In this document: positions 25,443 to 34,849 of the stretch, piece by piece | Position numbering within the stretch: the stretch's first letter is position 1 | How the letters are laid out: each line of letters starts with the position of its first letter | NCBI GenBank assembly: GCA_036521415.1 | Contig: DATDHU010000125.1 | Location: 38,627-102,626 of the forward strand | Source: DASXMT01 sp036521415 | Lineage (GTDB): Bacteria; Actinomycetota; Acidimicrobiia; Acidimicrobiales; RAAP-2 | Length of the DNA stretch: 64,000 nt | Direction: 5' to 3' | Notes under the pieces: model-generated | Database searches by the model: none | Seen by the model: the letters and a program-made list of their open reading frames with translations, nothing else | Told to the model about the DNA's origin: nothing | Position numbers and translations under genes: made by a program

Positions 25443-27454
25443 CGCACAGCCCCGGAGCGGACTCCGGACAGACCGGGGGCCGAGGTGTCGACAGGATGTT
25501 CCCGATCGGGAGTCCCGGTGGGGCTCTTCGGCCGAGTCGACCCGAGCTTTGCCAGTAGGGAGCGGAGTTGGCGCGCTTGTACAGCCAGGATTCCGTCAGG
25601 GTTCTTGGCGATGCCGATGGCCCCCAGCCCGAACAGCAGGGGAGGGACCTGGGCGAACCAGCTGGGGAGGTAGGTGGAGACGATGCCCGGGAGCACGGTG
25701 AAGGTCAGTCCGGCGATGAGGGCGGCGATGTTCGACCGGATACCGATCGTGACGAGGACGGCCAGCCAGATGACCCCGCCCAGAGTCGAATAGTTTGCCG
25801 GCAGGGCGACCCCCAACGTGACGGCCAGGAGCGCACCACCGACGCCGGCGACGAATGCGGCGATCCCGGCGACGATGACCTTCATCTGGAGCACGCTGAC
25901 GCCAACGGTCTTCGATGCCGGCTCGCTCCAACGGACCGCGGTCAGGGCCATCCCGGTGCTCGACCGGCGCAGGTTGACGATGAACACGGCGACGATTGCG
26001 AACACCGCCAACCCGACGTAGGCAAGTGCTTTGCTCGTCGTTGCGAACGAGGGGGGTGACATGTTGACCCCGATCCCGTCGTTCAGGAAGAAGTTCTGGC
26101 TGAACACCAGGTTCTCCATCAAGAGCCCGAAGGTCAGCGTCACCAGGGCAACGTAGAGATCACCGAGCCGGATCGTGAGCAACCCGATGAGTACGCCCAT
26201 CGGCAACGCCACAATCCCCCCGGCGACGACGGCGGCGAGCACGGGCCAGCCGTGGTTCGAGGCCAACTGGGCGGCAGTGATGCCCCCCACGCCGCCAAAG
26301 GTTGCGATGCACAACCAGACCATGCCGCCCTCCCCGGTCACCAGGGTGAACGAGAGGAAGAGCACGCCGTAGGCGATGCCCGAGGCCAGAAGGCCGACCC
26401 AGAAGCTGCTCAGGAACAAGGGAAGCACGGCGACCAGGACAAATGCGGCCAGCGCCGGGCCCCATCCGAGGGAACGGCTCCGCACCCGAGGTCCGTCCTC
26501 GCTCTCCGCTGTGACCTGGTCCTGGCCGTGCACCACAAGGGCCCGGTCGAGGGCCCCTCCGACCCCCTCTGACTCGCTGACCCGGCCCGTCCGCACCATG
26601 TGGTACACGAGGAACACGGCCATGACGACGAAGGGAATGCTGGGTATCACCGCGGGAGTGAACGAGCTGTTGGCCGGCAGATAGTGCGGGATGACTGCGC
26701 CGGCCACCCCCATGAGCAGGCCGACGATGACCGCGGTCGGTATGTTCCGCAGCTTTGCCGCGATCACGGCCGCGAACGCCGACGCCATGAGCAGGGTGTA
26801 GTCGTTCGGATCCAGTCCGATGATCGGGGCCGACAGCACGCCGGCCACGCCGGCCAGAAAGGTGCTCGACGCCCAGACCCCGATCGAGACCGTCGTCGGG
26901 TTGGTGCCCGACAACGATGTCATGGCCGGAGAGTCCACCATCGACCGAACCCGCAGCCCGACATCGGTATAACGGATCACGATGGCCCCGGCGACCACGA
27001 TGATCACCACCGCGGCGTAGACGATGATCTGGTCCATCGTCACGGGGACTCCGAGGAAGCGGAAGACTTTGACCGGCTCGGGGGCCAAGCCAGGGGCCTT
27101 CAGAATTGACTGGGTTCCAAAAAAGAGCGTCGCCAACGGTGGGATGGTGACGGACAACCCCAAGGTGGCCACCACTTTGGTGAGCGTGGATGCCAGGCGC
27201 AAGAGCCGGAAGAGGACGAGATAGAGGAATACGCCCAGGAGTGGCCCAACTACGAGTAGTGAGATTACCGCCGATTGCGGGATGCCCCATTGAAGCTGCG
27301 TATGCAAGTAGTAAAAGAACCGGGCGATGAAGAACGCAAGCGCACCGAAGGCAAAGTTCAAGATGCCAGACGAGAGATACGTCACCGTCAGCCCGGCTGC
27401 GGTGATGGCATAGATCCCACCGAGTACCAGCCCGGCGATTACGTACTGCAGCAC
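25439..27454 (-). CDS. Fused LivH-LivM ABC transporter permease
   Basis: 671 residues from GTG at 27454 (GAGGGGGG site). The first half (about 1-290) is a LivH permease: AGLVLGGIYAITAAGLTVTY, NFAFGALAF, LATLGLSVTI-like core. A hydrophilic linker with VHGQDQVTAESEDGPRVRSR spans about 295-330. The second half (about 335-620) is LivM: GLLASGIAYGVLFLSFTLVTGEGGM-like start, FFLNDGIGVNMSPP, MALTAVRWSEPASKTVGVSVLQMKV. Usually these are two genes; here one polypeptide would supply both membrane subunits, with an even number of segments per half. Tandem GTACAAA motifs lie 31-50 bases upstream of the start. Confidence 0.93.
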   Translation of the reverse strand: MLQYVIAGLVLGGIYAITAAGLTVTYLSSGILNFAFGALAFFIARFFYYLHTQLQWGIPQSAVISLLVVGPLLGVFLYLVLFRLLRLASTLTKVVATLGLSVTIPPLATLFFGTQSILKAPGLAPEPVKVFRFLGVPVTMDQIIVYAAVVIIVVAGAIVIRYTDVGLRVRSMVDSPAMTSLSGTNPTTVSIGVWASSTFLAGVAGVLSAPIIGLDPNDYTLLMASAFAAVIAAKLRNIPTAVIVGLLMGVAGAVIPHYLPANSSFTPAVIPSIPFVVMAVFLVYHMVRTGRVSESEGVGGALDRALVVHGQDQVTAESEDGPRVRSRSLGWGPALAAFVLVAVLPLFLSSFWVGLLASGIAYGVLFLSFTLVTGEGGMVWLCIATFGGVGGITAAQLASNHGWPVLAAVVAGGIVALPMGVLIGLLTIRLGDLYVALVTLTFGLLMENLVFSQNFFLNDGIGVNMSPPSFATTSKALAYVGLAVFAIVAVFIVNLRRSSTGMALTAVRWSEPASKTVGVSVLQMKVIVAGIAAFVAGVGGALLAVTLGVALPANYSTLGGVIWLAVLVTIGIRSNIAALIAGLTFTVLPGIVSTYLPSWFAQVPPLLFGLGAIGIAKNPDGILAVQARQLRSLLAKLGSTRPKSPTGTPDREHPVDTSAPGLSGVRSGAVR

Positions 27455-27484
27455 CTAAGGGCCCCCCTCTGTGGTCTTAACAAT

Positions 27485-27504
27485 GTACAAATCGAGTGTA
27501 CAAA
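27485..27504 (-). promoter_or_regulatory. Tandem GTACAAA motif upstream of the permease gene
   Basis: GTACAAAT at 27485 and GTACAAAC at 27498 (TTTGTAC on the minus strand), 13 bases apart. The same heptamer occurs upstream of other gene starts in the window (28890, 35353, 48461) and near 33388 and 43623. Could be promoter elements or sites for a common regulator. Confidence 0.4.
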
Positions 27505-27555
27505 CTCACCTGGCCGTTGTGCAGCGCAAGTGGGGCAGCCCGGCGCCAGGACCTC

Positions 27556-28821
27556 CTACGAGGACGGCGGGGTGTAGGCCATTCGTTTCCCGCACACCGG
27601 GCTTCCGCCGTTGGCCACAACGAACTTCGCGCTTTTCAGCTGCACGACGTAGGTGCAGCCGCTGGTGGGGATCATGGCCAGGGTCCCGAATCCCTTGAAG
27701 GTGACCGGGCTCGGCAGGATCCCGCCGGCGTCGTAGCTCGAGACCTGACGCAGGTTCTTGATGAACCCGGATCGCGTCGGGTTCTTGCCGGCCGACTGAA
27801 GCCCCTTGATCATCAGATCGACCGCAATGTACGAGCCATACAGGCCCAAGTCTGGAATGTCCGACGAGGTGTAGCTCGGATCGTACTTCTTGAAGGTGTT
27901 GAGCATGGAGGTGACGGGAGCACTCGGCGTCGTGAAGTTGATGCCAGCTTCCACGTAGTTTTGGTCGAATGCAGCCGCGGCCGTCGACTTACCACTGATG
28001 TCGCTGCTGTACCCCGTGTAGTAGAGCTGCTTCGCAGTTACGCCTCCCTGCTTGACCGCGGTGGCGAGGGCGACATCGGACGAATCGACCAAGGGCGCCT
28101 GGACGCCATTGCACCCCTTCGACTTCATAGCGAGCACGTCGGCCGTGAAATCGACCGCGCCGAACGGCACTGAATAGTTCTGGTAGCAGTCCGCAATTCC
28201 GGCTGCTTTGGCCGAGGCGACGGTGGCCGCCGCTGCCGCGGTGGCGGACGGCGAGATGCCATAGGCAAGCGACGCCAGCTTGGTCACTCCGACGCTCTTC
28301 AAGAAGGTGCCGAAGAACGTGTAGGTGTACAGCTTGCCGTCGTACGGGGTATACAACGGTGGGCTGTAGGTGAACATGTTCGAATTCGGTTGCATCCCCC
28401 ATTCGGGCCCGTCGAATTCACTACCCGTGACCGGCACTCCCTGTTGGTTGAGGTATTTCGCACCACCGAAGGCCGTGGCCGAGAAATCCACGACGCCGAA
28501 GACGTTGTCCTGTTGGACTAGCTCTTGAGCCGCCGTCTGATTCGCACTCGGGCTCGACGTGTCGTCCTTGGTTACCAACACCAGCTTGCGGCCGTCGATG
28601 CCACCCTTGGCGTTCTGTTCCTTGATCCGCGCCATCGCACCAGCGGGACCGTCGGTAAACGTGGACGACGCAACACCCGTCGTCGAGGTGATATATCCGA
28701 TGGTGATCGTGTTCGAGGTCACCCCGGGACTCGAGCTGGTGGCGGCAGCAGTACCAGCAGTACCAGCGACGGTTGCTACCAGAACCGTGATCGCTATCAA
28801 CCGTACAAGCAATCGCTTCAT
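27556..28821 (-). CDS. Periplasmic/extracellular substrate-binding protein, LivJ-type
   Basis: 421 residues from ATG at 28821 with a GGAGGGTGGGG site. A signal peptide covers about residues 1-27 (KRLLVRLIAITVLVATVAG, cleavage after TAAA). The mature part begins SSPGVTSNTITIGYITSTTG, and the body has KDDTSSPSANQTAAQELV and GGIDGRKLVLV, the Leu/Ile/Val-binding-protein fold (Peripla_BP_6). No lipobox Cys is seen, so anchoring is not evident. It is a clear paralog of the protein at 33581-34849. Located one gene upstream of the permease (102-base gap), it is the obvious binding partner of this importer. GTACAAA occurs at 28890, about 70 bases before its start. Confidence 0.93.
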   Translation of the reverse strand: MKRLLVRLIAITVLVATVAGTAGTAAATSSSPGVTSNTITIGYITSTTGVASSTFTDGPAGAMARIKEQNAKGGIDGRKLVLVTKDDTSSPSANQTAAQELVQQDNVFGVVDFSATAFGGAKYLNQQGVPVTGSEFDGPEWGMQPNSNMFTYSPPLYTPYDGKLYTYTFFGTFLKSVGVTKLASLAYGISPSATAAAAATVASAKAAGIADCYQNYSVPFGAVDFTADVLAMKSKGCNGVQAPLVDSSDVALATAVKQGGVTAKQLYYTGYSSDISGKSTAAAAFDQNYVEAGINFTTPSAPVTSMLNTFKKYDPSYTSSDIPDLGLYGSYIAVDLMIKGLQSAGKNPTRSGFIKNLRQVSSYDAGGILPSPVTFKGFGTLAMIPTSGCTYVVQLKSAKFVVANGGSPVCGKRMAYTPPSS

Positions 28822-28976
28822 TGCCCCACCCTCCGAGTCGTTCTGCCACCCGGTCCCCCCGAACAGCTGTCTACAGCAAATCACACTTCGTACAAAACGT
28901 CTAGGAGTTCGCAAATTCCAGTTGCGCAAGAATCAGGCGAATTCACCGTCAGTCTTACAGGCGCGACCGACCCACG

Positions 28977-30185
28977 TCACCGCAAGGCAGGATTGTGGAG
29001 GATGTCGCGGAATGGCACGTCGCGGTCGACTTCGGGTTCTCTTGGTAGGCCGAGCACACGTTCGCCGATTGTATTTCGCTGAATCTCGCTCGTACCACCA
29101 GCGATAGCAGTCATCGGAGAGAAGCAGAGCGCCTGAGCGAGCACTCCGCCGTGTACATCGTCCGTAGTCCAGGCCTGGGAACTGGGACCCGCGAGCTTCA
29201 TGCCCAAGCTTGCCGACTGTCGAGACAGGATCGCCGTCGCCAGCTTGGCCACCGATCCCCTTGCTCCGACTGAGATGCCCGCCGCGATCTCATCGCGCAT
29301 CTTCTCGCCCATGTAGGTAAGTACGTGCTCGGCGATGTACAACTGGGCCAGCTCTTGGCGGACGGCGGGATCTTCGCTCAGCCCCTTAACCCGAGCCAGA
29401 TCGATGAAGCGAGATGATGCCGGCGACGTCCAGCCTTGCCCGCTTCCGGTTGCGCCCGTACCGGCCCCGAGGGCCAATCGCTCATGGGTGAGCATGGCGG
29501 TCAACACCCGCCAACCGTTGTTCTCCCCCCCGACCAGATTTTCGGACCCGACGCGGACTTCGTCGAGGAACACCTCATTGAAATGTGCGTCCCCCGTCAT
29601 CTGGCGCAAAGGCCGGATCGTCACGCCAGCCGCCTCGAGATCCACAATAAACATTGACAGTCCCTGATGCTTTGGGACGTCAGGGTCGGTGCGGGCCACG
29701 CAGAGAGCGAAATCGGATTCACGGGCACCGGACGTCCACACCTTCTGGCCGGTGATGATGTACTCGGCTCCATCGCGCTCCGCCCCGGTCTGGAGACCGG
29801 CGAGGTCCGAGCCCGCGCTTGGCTCGGACAGGAGCTGCGTCCACACTTCTTCGCCCCGGATCATTCGTGGAACGTGGCGTCGCTTTTGTTCCTCCGTCCC
29901 GAAGTCGAGCAGCGTCGGAGCGCAGATGCCGGTGGTCACGACCTCCCCGATGGGTGGCAGCGCATACAGCGACACCTCCTCGTTGAAAGCCTTCTCATGC
30001 TCCTTACTCAGCCCCCGGCCTCCGTACGCCGGGTCGAGCGTCAGGCCAAGAAGGCCGGCGTCCCACAACGCACTACGAAACGCCTGGCTCGCTTTGGGAT
30101 CGGATGCCGCCGAGCCGGCGAACTTCTCCCCGTTCTCTGCCAACCAGGCCCGAGCTGTCAAGCGAAAGGATTCAACATCAGTCAC
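28977..30185 (-). CDS. Acyl-CoA dehydrogenase
   Basis: 402 residues from GTG at 30185, preceded by AAGGA at the right distance; the frame continues to 30236 without a better start. Motifs: LSEPSAGSDLAGLQT (substrate/FAD loop), ITGQKVWTSGARESDF, VPKHQGLSMFIVDLEAAGV, and the C-terminal TAIAGGTSEIQRNTIGERVLGLPREPEVD. It is of the FadE28/FadE26-like type that in steroid degraders works with a second, shorter subunit; none is adjacent to this gene. Divergent from the LivF-like gene across 265 bases that contain a near-perfect palindrome. Confidence 0.92.
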   Translation of the reverse strand: MTDVESFRLTARAWLAENGEKFAGSAASDPKASQAFRSALWDAGLLGLTLDPAYGGRGLSKEHEKAFNEEVSLYALPPIGEVVTTGICAPTLLDFGTEEQKRRHVPRMIRGEEVWTQLLSEPSAGSDLAGLQTGAERDGAEYIITGQKVWTSGARESDFALCVARTDPDVPKHQGLSMFIVDLEAAGVTIRPLRQMTGDAHFNEVFLDEVRVGSENLVGGENNGWRVLTAMLTHERLALGAGTGATGSGQGWTSPASSRFIDLARVKGLSEDPAVRQELAQLYIAEHVLTYMGEKMRDEIAAGISVGARGSVAKLATAILSRQSASLGMKLAGPSSQAWTTDDVHGGVLAQALCFSPMTAIAGGTSEIQRNTIGERVLGLPREPEVDRDVPFRDILHNPALR

Positions 30186-30363
30186 TTGTTCATCCTTGTC
30201 TCGTCTCACTCGTGGACCCGCGTAGAACTCATCCACATCGGCCCGAATGGCTCGATCGGAGCTCTGCAGTCATGCGCGGCCAAACCAGCGTTGAACGGTC
30301 TCCTGGGTCACCATTTCCAGCAAAGCCAATGTAGCCGATGGTCGCCATCCTCGCCGCTGGTCG

Positions 30364-30382
30364 AATTAGTCGGCGACCAATT
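30364..30382. promoter_or_regulatory. Near-perfect palindrome, operator candidate
   Basis: AATTAGTCG-G-CGACCAATT: nine-base arms with one mismatch around a single central base, in the divergent gap between the acyl-CoA dehydrogenase (start 30185) and the LivF-like ATPase (start 30451). It is the most AT-rich and symmetric part of the gap. Confidence 0.55.
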
Positions 30383-30450
30383 GAGACGCGATCCGGTTCC
30401 TCGTCGGAGTGCTCGTGCACGCGGTGGGATGACGTGGCATCGTAGAGGAC

Positions 30451-31182
30451 GTGGCCGGAGACCTGATCCTGCGGGCCGAGCACCTCGATGTCCGTTATGG
30501 GCAGTCGAGGGCACTGTTCGACGTGGCCCTCGACCTGCCGGCCGGTTCAACAGTGGCCCTGGTCGGGCCCAACGGCGCCGGCAAGTCGAGCCTGGCCCGG
30601 GCGCTCTCGGGCCTCGTGCCCGTCAGCAAGGGAACGGTCGTCTTCGACGGCCGCGACATCACTCGCTGGCCGGCTCATCGCCGTCGACGGGCCGGGCTCA
30701 CCTATATCCCCGAGGGCCGGGGCATCTTCCCGGGCCTCTCGGTCGTCGACAATCTGCGCATGGCTGTCCGCCAGGCCGGCGGACGCAGCGAGCGGGAAGC
30801 AGCCATCGAACGGGCGGTCGAGCTATTCCCCATCCTCGGTACCCGGCGCATGCAGCGAGCGGGCAGCCTCTCGGGAGGCGAGCAGCAGATGTTGGCCCTG
30901 GCCAGGGCCATGGCTGTGCAGCCCAAGGTGGTCATAGCTGACGAGATGTCCCTCGGCCTCGCCCCGCTGGTCGTCGACCTCGTCTTCGACGGACTCGACA
31001 AGGCCCGGGCCTCGGGGGTCACCGTCTTGCTGATCGAGCAGTTCGTGCACCGCGCCCTCGAACTAGCCGACTACTGCATCATCTTGTCGAGGGGCGAGGT
31101 CGGCTGGCACGGTCCGGCTGCGGCTGCAGGTCCCGAGATCCTCGACCGCTACCTGGGTGAGGCCGCACAAGCCTCACCCTGA
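30451..31182 (+). CDS. ABC transporter ATP-binding protein, LivF-like
   Basis: 243 residues from GTG at 30451 after GAGG. Walker A GPNGAGKSS near residue 41, the LivF hallmark YIPEGRGIFPGLSVVDNLRM, signature SLSGGEQQMLALARAM, Walker B VVIADEMSLGLAPLVVD, and IEQFVHRALELADYCIIL. It completes the importer of 24579-28821 but lies on the other strand and is separated from it by a dehydrogenase gene, which is unusual for Liv-type operons. Convergent with the fused dehydrogenase gene. Confidence 0.93.
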   Translation: MAGDLILRAEHLDVRYGQSRALFDVALDLPAGSTVALVGPNGAGKSSLARALSGLVPVSKGTVVFDGRDITRWPAHRRRRAGLTYIPEGRGIFPGLSVVDNLRMAVRQAGGRSEREAAIERAVELFPILGTRRMQRAGSLSGGEQQMLALARAMAVQPKVVIADEMSLGLAPLVVDLVFDGLDKARASGVTVLLIEQFVHRALELADYCIILSRGEVGWHGPAAAAGPEILDRYLGEAAQASP

Positions 31183-31209
31183 GAGAGGATCGAGTGATGG
31201 GGTACGGGG

Positions 31210-33405
31210 TCAGTGAATGAGTGGATCCCGGGGCAGGCCGAGGATCCTCTCGGCAATCTGATTGCGCACGATCTCCGACGTCCCACCCGCAATGGTGAGA
31301 CAGCGGGTAAATAGGAACGATTGGACGGATGCTGCCCTGTCACCGTCGACGTATGCGGCTTCCTCGCCGGCCAGGTTGAACGCCAGATCCGCTGTGCGCT
31401 GGGCATGTTCGGCCTGGATCATCTTCGAGAGGTTGCCCTCGGGACCGGGCACGCCGGCCACTGCTCGCTCAGCTTGACGTAGATTCATGAGTCGGAGCGT
31501 CGCTCGCTCGCTGAAGAGCCGCCCCAACGGAACGACTGCACCGGCTTCGCTTCCGTGGTCCCGGTACAGTGACTCGAGCTCTACGAAACTGCCCGCCCCC
31601 TGGCCTCCGATGGTGACCCGCTCGTTTCCGAGCGTCGATCTCGCCACCGTCCACCCGGAATTCACCGGTCCGACGACGTCGTCATCGGGAACAAACACAT
31701 CAGACAAGAAGACCTCGTTAAACATGGCGTTGCCTGTCGCCTCCCGCAATGGCCGCACCTCGACCCCTTGCACCTTCATGTCGATCACCATCGTCGTGAT
31801 GCCAGCGTGCTTGGGGGCCTCGGGGTCCGTTCGCACCGTAGCCAGGCCGTGTGTCGACATCTGCGCGCCGCTGGTCCAGATCTTCTGGCCATTGACCAAC
31901 CAGCCGCCGTCAACGCGCTCGGCCTTGGTCCGGATGCCGGCCGCGTCGGATCCGGCGTCGGGTTCACTGAAGAGCTGGCACCAGTAGATGTCTCCTTCCA
32001 TGCTCGGTCGAATCCATCGCCTTGCCTGGTCCTCGCTTGCGTGCTGGATCAGGGTCAGGACGATCCAGCCGCCGATGCCTACGACTCCTGGTCGACGGAT
32101 ACCTCGCAGCTCTTCCTCGATGACAAGTTGCTCCACCGGGCTGGCGCCACGTCCCCACGGGCGTGGCCAATGAGGATGCGCATAACCCTCGTCGAGAAAG
32201 GCAGCGTTGCCCGCTTGATCGTCGAGTTGGGTGACCCGACCGAGAAAGTCCTGGACCTCTCGGCGGTACTTCTCGGCCTCGGCGGGCAACTCGATACGCT
32301 CCTGTCCCCCTTTGACTGAGGCGCTCAGCACCGCCACGTCCTCGGCCAGGGCATCGAGCGGCCCGACGAAAGCAGCGAGGGCTCCAGCGCGTCGCAGGTG
32401 CAGGTGTGCATCATGTTCCCACGTGTATCCAATTCCTCCATGGACCTGGATGTTCGATTTCGCACACGACAGGTACCCACTGAGAGACTCGAGCGCGGCA
32501 ACCGCCGCGGCGAACTCGCGCTGGGTTGTGGATCCTATTGTCCGTGCCGCGTCCCAGCTGGCGGCAACCGCCCGTTCGGCGTCTGCCAGCATCTCGGCGC
32601 ACCGATGCTTGACGGCTTGGAACGTCCCGATCGTGCGTCCGAATTGTTGCCGGACCTTGGCATACTCGGTGGCGGTTTCGACACAAGCACCGGCGCCGCC
32701 GGCTGCTTCGGCCGCGGCCAGCACGCGGGCCAGGCGTCGGCACACAGTCCGGCCACCGGCGATCACGTCCTCGTCGGCCAGCGCAACCGCCGAGAGTACG
32801 ACGGTGTGGGCCGGGCAGGTAGGGTCGAGGTTCTCACGCATGTCGATGCGAACGTTGTCCTGATGGCGATCGACCAGGACCAGATCCTCCCCGGCGGCGA
32901 GAACGAGAACGTGGGCGAGGCCAGCGCCGAGCACCATCGGCCAACGGCCGGACAGGACCCCGTCCTCCGGGATCGACGGGCTGCCGACCAGGCCGACACC
33001 GGCCGTCATCGACCCGTCCACCAGGCCGGGAAGCCAGCATCTGCGCTGCCGGTCTCCGCCGGCCTCGGCCAAGGACGCCGATGCGATCACCGTGGGGAGA
33101 AACGGGCCGGGGGCCACGGCCCGACCGAGCTCTTCGAGCACCACCGCCAGTTCGAGCAATCCGAATCCCGCCCCCCCAAATGCTTCGTCTACGTGCAGCC
33201 CCAGCCAGCCCAGCTCAGCCATGTCGCCCCAGAACGGGGGTAGGCCCGGCTGGACGACGTCGAGGCACGACCGGGCCGCACTGCTCGCGGCCTGCTTGTC
33301 AAGAAAGGATCGGGCGACGCTGGCCAGCTGGCGATGGTCCTCGGAGATGGCGATCGGCATGCCAGTATCTTGACAGATGTCATCTTCGTACAAATACGGG
33401 ATCAT
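31210..33405 (-). CDS. Fused two-domain acyl-CoA dehydrogenase (FadE34/ChsE3-type)
   Basis: 731 residues from ATG at 33405 (716 if the ATG at 33360 is used). First half, about 16-390: MPIAISEDHRQLA, a degenerate catalytic half, ending VHGGIGYTWEHDAHLHLRRA. Second half, about 405-731: CQLFSEPDAGSDAAGIRT, WLVNGQKIWTSGAQ, and CLTIAGGTSEIVRNQIAERILGL-like end. M. tuberculosis FadE34 has the same fusion and forms a dimer equal to an alpha2beta2 enzyme, desaturating steroid side-chain acyl-CoA. The upstream start is preferred because codons 4-15 (YLYEDDICQD) recur in the remnant at 43615 with changes only in third positions. Neither start has a clear ribosome site. Confidence 0.9.
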   Translation of the reverse strand: MIPYLYEDDICQDTGMPIAISEDHRQLASVARSFLDKQAASSAARSCLDVVQPGLPPFWGDMAELGWLGLHVDEAFGGAGFGLLELAVVLEELGRAVAPGPFLPTVIASASLAEAGGDRQRRCWLPGLVDGSMTAGVGLVGSPSIPEDGVLSGRWPMVLGAGLAHVLVLAAGEDLVLVDRHQDNVRIDMRENLDPTCPAHTVVLSAVALADEDVIAGGRTVCRRLARVLAAAEAAGGAGACVETATEYAKVRQQFGRTIGTFQAVKHRCAEMLADAERAVAASWDAARTIGSTTQREFAAAVAALESLSGYLSCAKSNIQVHGGIGYTWEHDAHLHLRRAGALAAFVGPLDALAEDVAVLSASVKGGQERIELPAEAEKYRREVQDFLGRVTQLDDQAGNAAFLDEGYAHPHWPRPWGRGASPVEQLVIEEELRGIRRPGVVGIGGWIVLTLIQHASEDQARRWIRPSMEGDIYWCQLFSEPDAGSDAAGIRTKAERVDGGWLVNGQKIWTSGAQMSTHGLATVRTDPEAPKHAGITTMVIDMKVQGVEVRPLREATGNAMFNEVFLSDVFVPDDDVVGPVNSGWTVARSTLGNERVTIGGQGAGSFVELESLYRDHGSEAGAVVPLGRLFSERATLRLMNLRQAERAVAGVPGPEGNLSKMIQAEHAQRTADLAFNLAGEEAAYVDGDRAASVQSFLFTRCLTIAGGTSEIVRNQIAERILGLPRDPLIH

Positions 33406-33580
33406 CGACTGTCGGTCGTCCAGACCGTGGCTGCTGCCGGTCGGTTCACCGCGTGATCGGGGGCTGCCGTCACCATCCTCGGTCAAAGAAATTAGACGCC
33501 ACCCCAATGTTACGATTACGATACGAGTAGCTGTTCACAGGTTACGCGTTACACCCGTACAGACACGACTGGGGGGGCCC

Positions 33581-34849
33581 ATGAGAGTAAGACTGTTGTG
33601 TGTCGGCGCCGTTGCCGCTGCGCTCATGGCGGGCATGACGGGCATGTCCACCACTGCGAGTGCGGCGTCGAGCGTGCCCGGGGTGACCTCGAAGACCATC
33701 AGCATCGGATTCATCGGCAACCTGACCGGCGTTGCCTCCTCGACTTTCTTCGACTCGGTCGGTGGGGTACAGGCGCGCATCGACCTGCAGAATGCCAGCG
33801 GCGGGGTGAACGGCAGAAAGTTGAGCGTGATCACCAAGAACGACACGTCATCTCCGACCACCGACCAATCGGTGGCCCAAGAACTTGTGAATGCCGGGGT
33901 GTTCGGGGTGGTCGGCGACTCCTCGTTCCTCTTCTCGGGGGCGAGGACCCTGCAGCAGGCCGGCGTTCCGGTGACGGGTGCGGCCTTCGATGGGCCTGAA
34001 TGGGGCCAGAAGCCCTACACCAATATGTTCAGCTACATCCCGGTGACCGAAACACCGTTCAACGGACAGGTGCACAACTACGACTATTGGGGCCCGTTCA
34101 TGAAATCTGTGGGGGTTACGAAGATTGCAGGCCTGGCCTACGGCATTTCGCCGTCGGCCAAGGCGGCCGTCGCCACTACCCTGGCCAGCGCGAACAAGCA
34201 CGGGATCCCGACCTGTTACGCAGACAATTCGGTGCCCTTCGGAGGCGTCGACTTCACCGCTGACGCGCTCGCCATCCGGTCGGCCGGCTGTAACGGTGTG
34301 GCCGTAGCCCTGGTCGACTCATCTGATGTGGCCGTGGCTCAGGCGCTGAAGAATGGCGGGGTGAAGGCGAAATCCTTCCTGAGCGGTACCGGCTATGACC
34401 AGGCGGTCGCCTCCAACCAGTCCTCGATGGCGGCACTCGAAGGGGGCTATGCCGATGCCACGGTCAACTTCACTACGCCCAACTCTGCCACCCAGGGAAT
34501 GCTCGATGCACTCAAGAAGTATGACAAGCAGTACCACGGCGGGGTGCCCGATTTCGGGACCATCGTGGCCTATCTGTCCACCGACCTGATGATCAAGGGC
34601 ATGCAGGCGGCAGGGAAGAACCTCACGCAATCGGGGTTCATCTCGGCCATGTACAACAAGGTGAAGACGTACGACGCCGCCGGGATCCTGGCCAGCCCGA
34701 ACACCTTTTCGCTCAAGACCTTCGGTACTGTTGACATGCTGCCAAAGACCGCCTGTACCTATTGGATAGGGATCCAGAACGGGAAGTACGTCACTGCCAA
34801 TGGTGGTAAACCAGGATGCGGAGGCTTGGTGTCGGCTCCTAGCCCGTGA
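33581..34849 (+). CDS. Substrate-binding protein, LivJ-type (second copy)
   Basis: 422 residues from ATG at 33581, preceded by a run of seven G. Signal peptide about residues 1-28 (MRVRLLCVGAVAAALMAGM, cleavage near TASA). The mature protein starts SSVPGVTSKTISIGFIGNLTG and is collinear with the binding protein at 27556-28821: shared KNDTSSP, GVPVTGAAFDGPEWG, VPFGGVDFTADALAIRSAGCNGV, ending with a Cys pair (TACTY, KPGCGG). It probably feeds the same LivHM permease with a different ligand specificity. Its stop overlaps the start of a HAD phosphatase gene by 4 nt. Confidence 0.93.
   Translation: MRVRLLCVGAVAAALMAGMTGMSTTASAASSVPGVTSKTISIGFIGNLTGVASSTFFDSVGGVQARIDLQNASGGVNGRKLSVITKNDTSSPTTDQSVAQELVNAGVFGVVGDSSFLFSGARTLQQAGVPVTGAAFDGPEWGQKPYTNMFSYIPVTETPFNGQVHNYDYWGPFMKSVGVTKIAGLAYGISPSAKAAVATTLASANKHGIPTCYADNSVPFGGVDFTADALAIRSAGCNGVAVALVDSSDVAVAQALKNGGVKAKSFLSGTGYDQAVASNQSSMAALEGGYADATVNFTTPNSATQGMLDALKKYDKQYHGGVPDFGTIVAYLSTDLMIKGMQAAGKNLTQSGFISAMYNKVKTYDAAGILASPNTFSLKTFGTVDMLPKTACTYWIGIQNGKYVTANGGKPGCGGLVSAPSP

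Noticed and set aside
33388..33394. GTACAAA before the 33360 ATG as a promoter element
   Set aside because: The third-position pattern shared with the 43615 remnant shows that these bases are probably codons of the fused dehydrogenase, so they are not counted as strong support for the motif.
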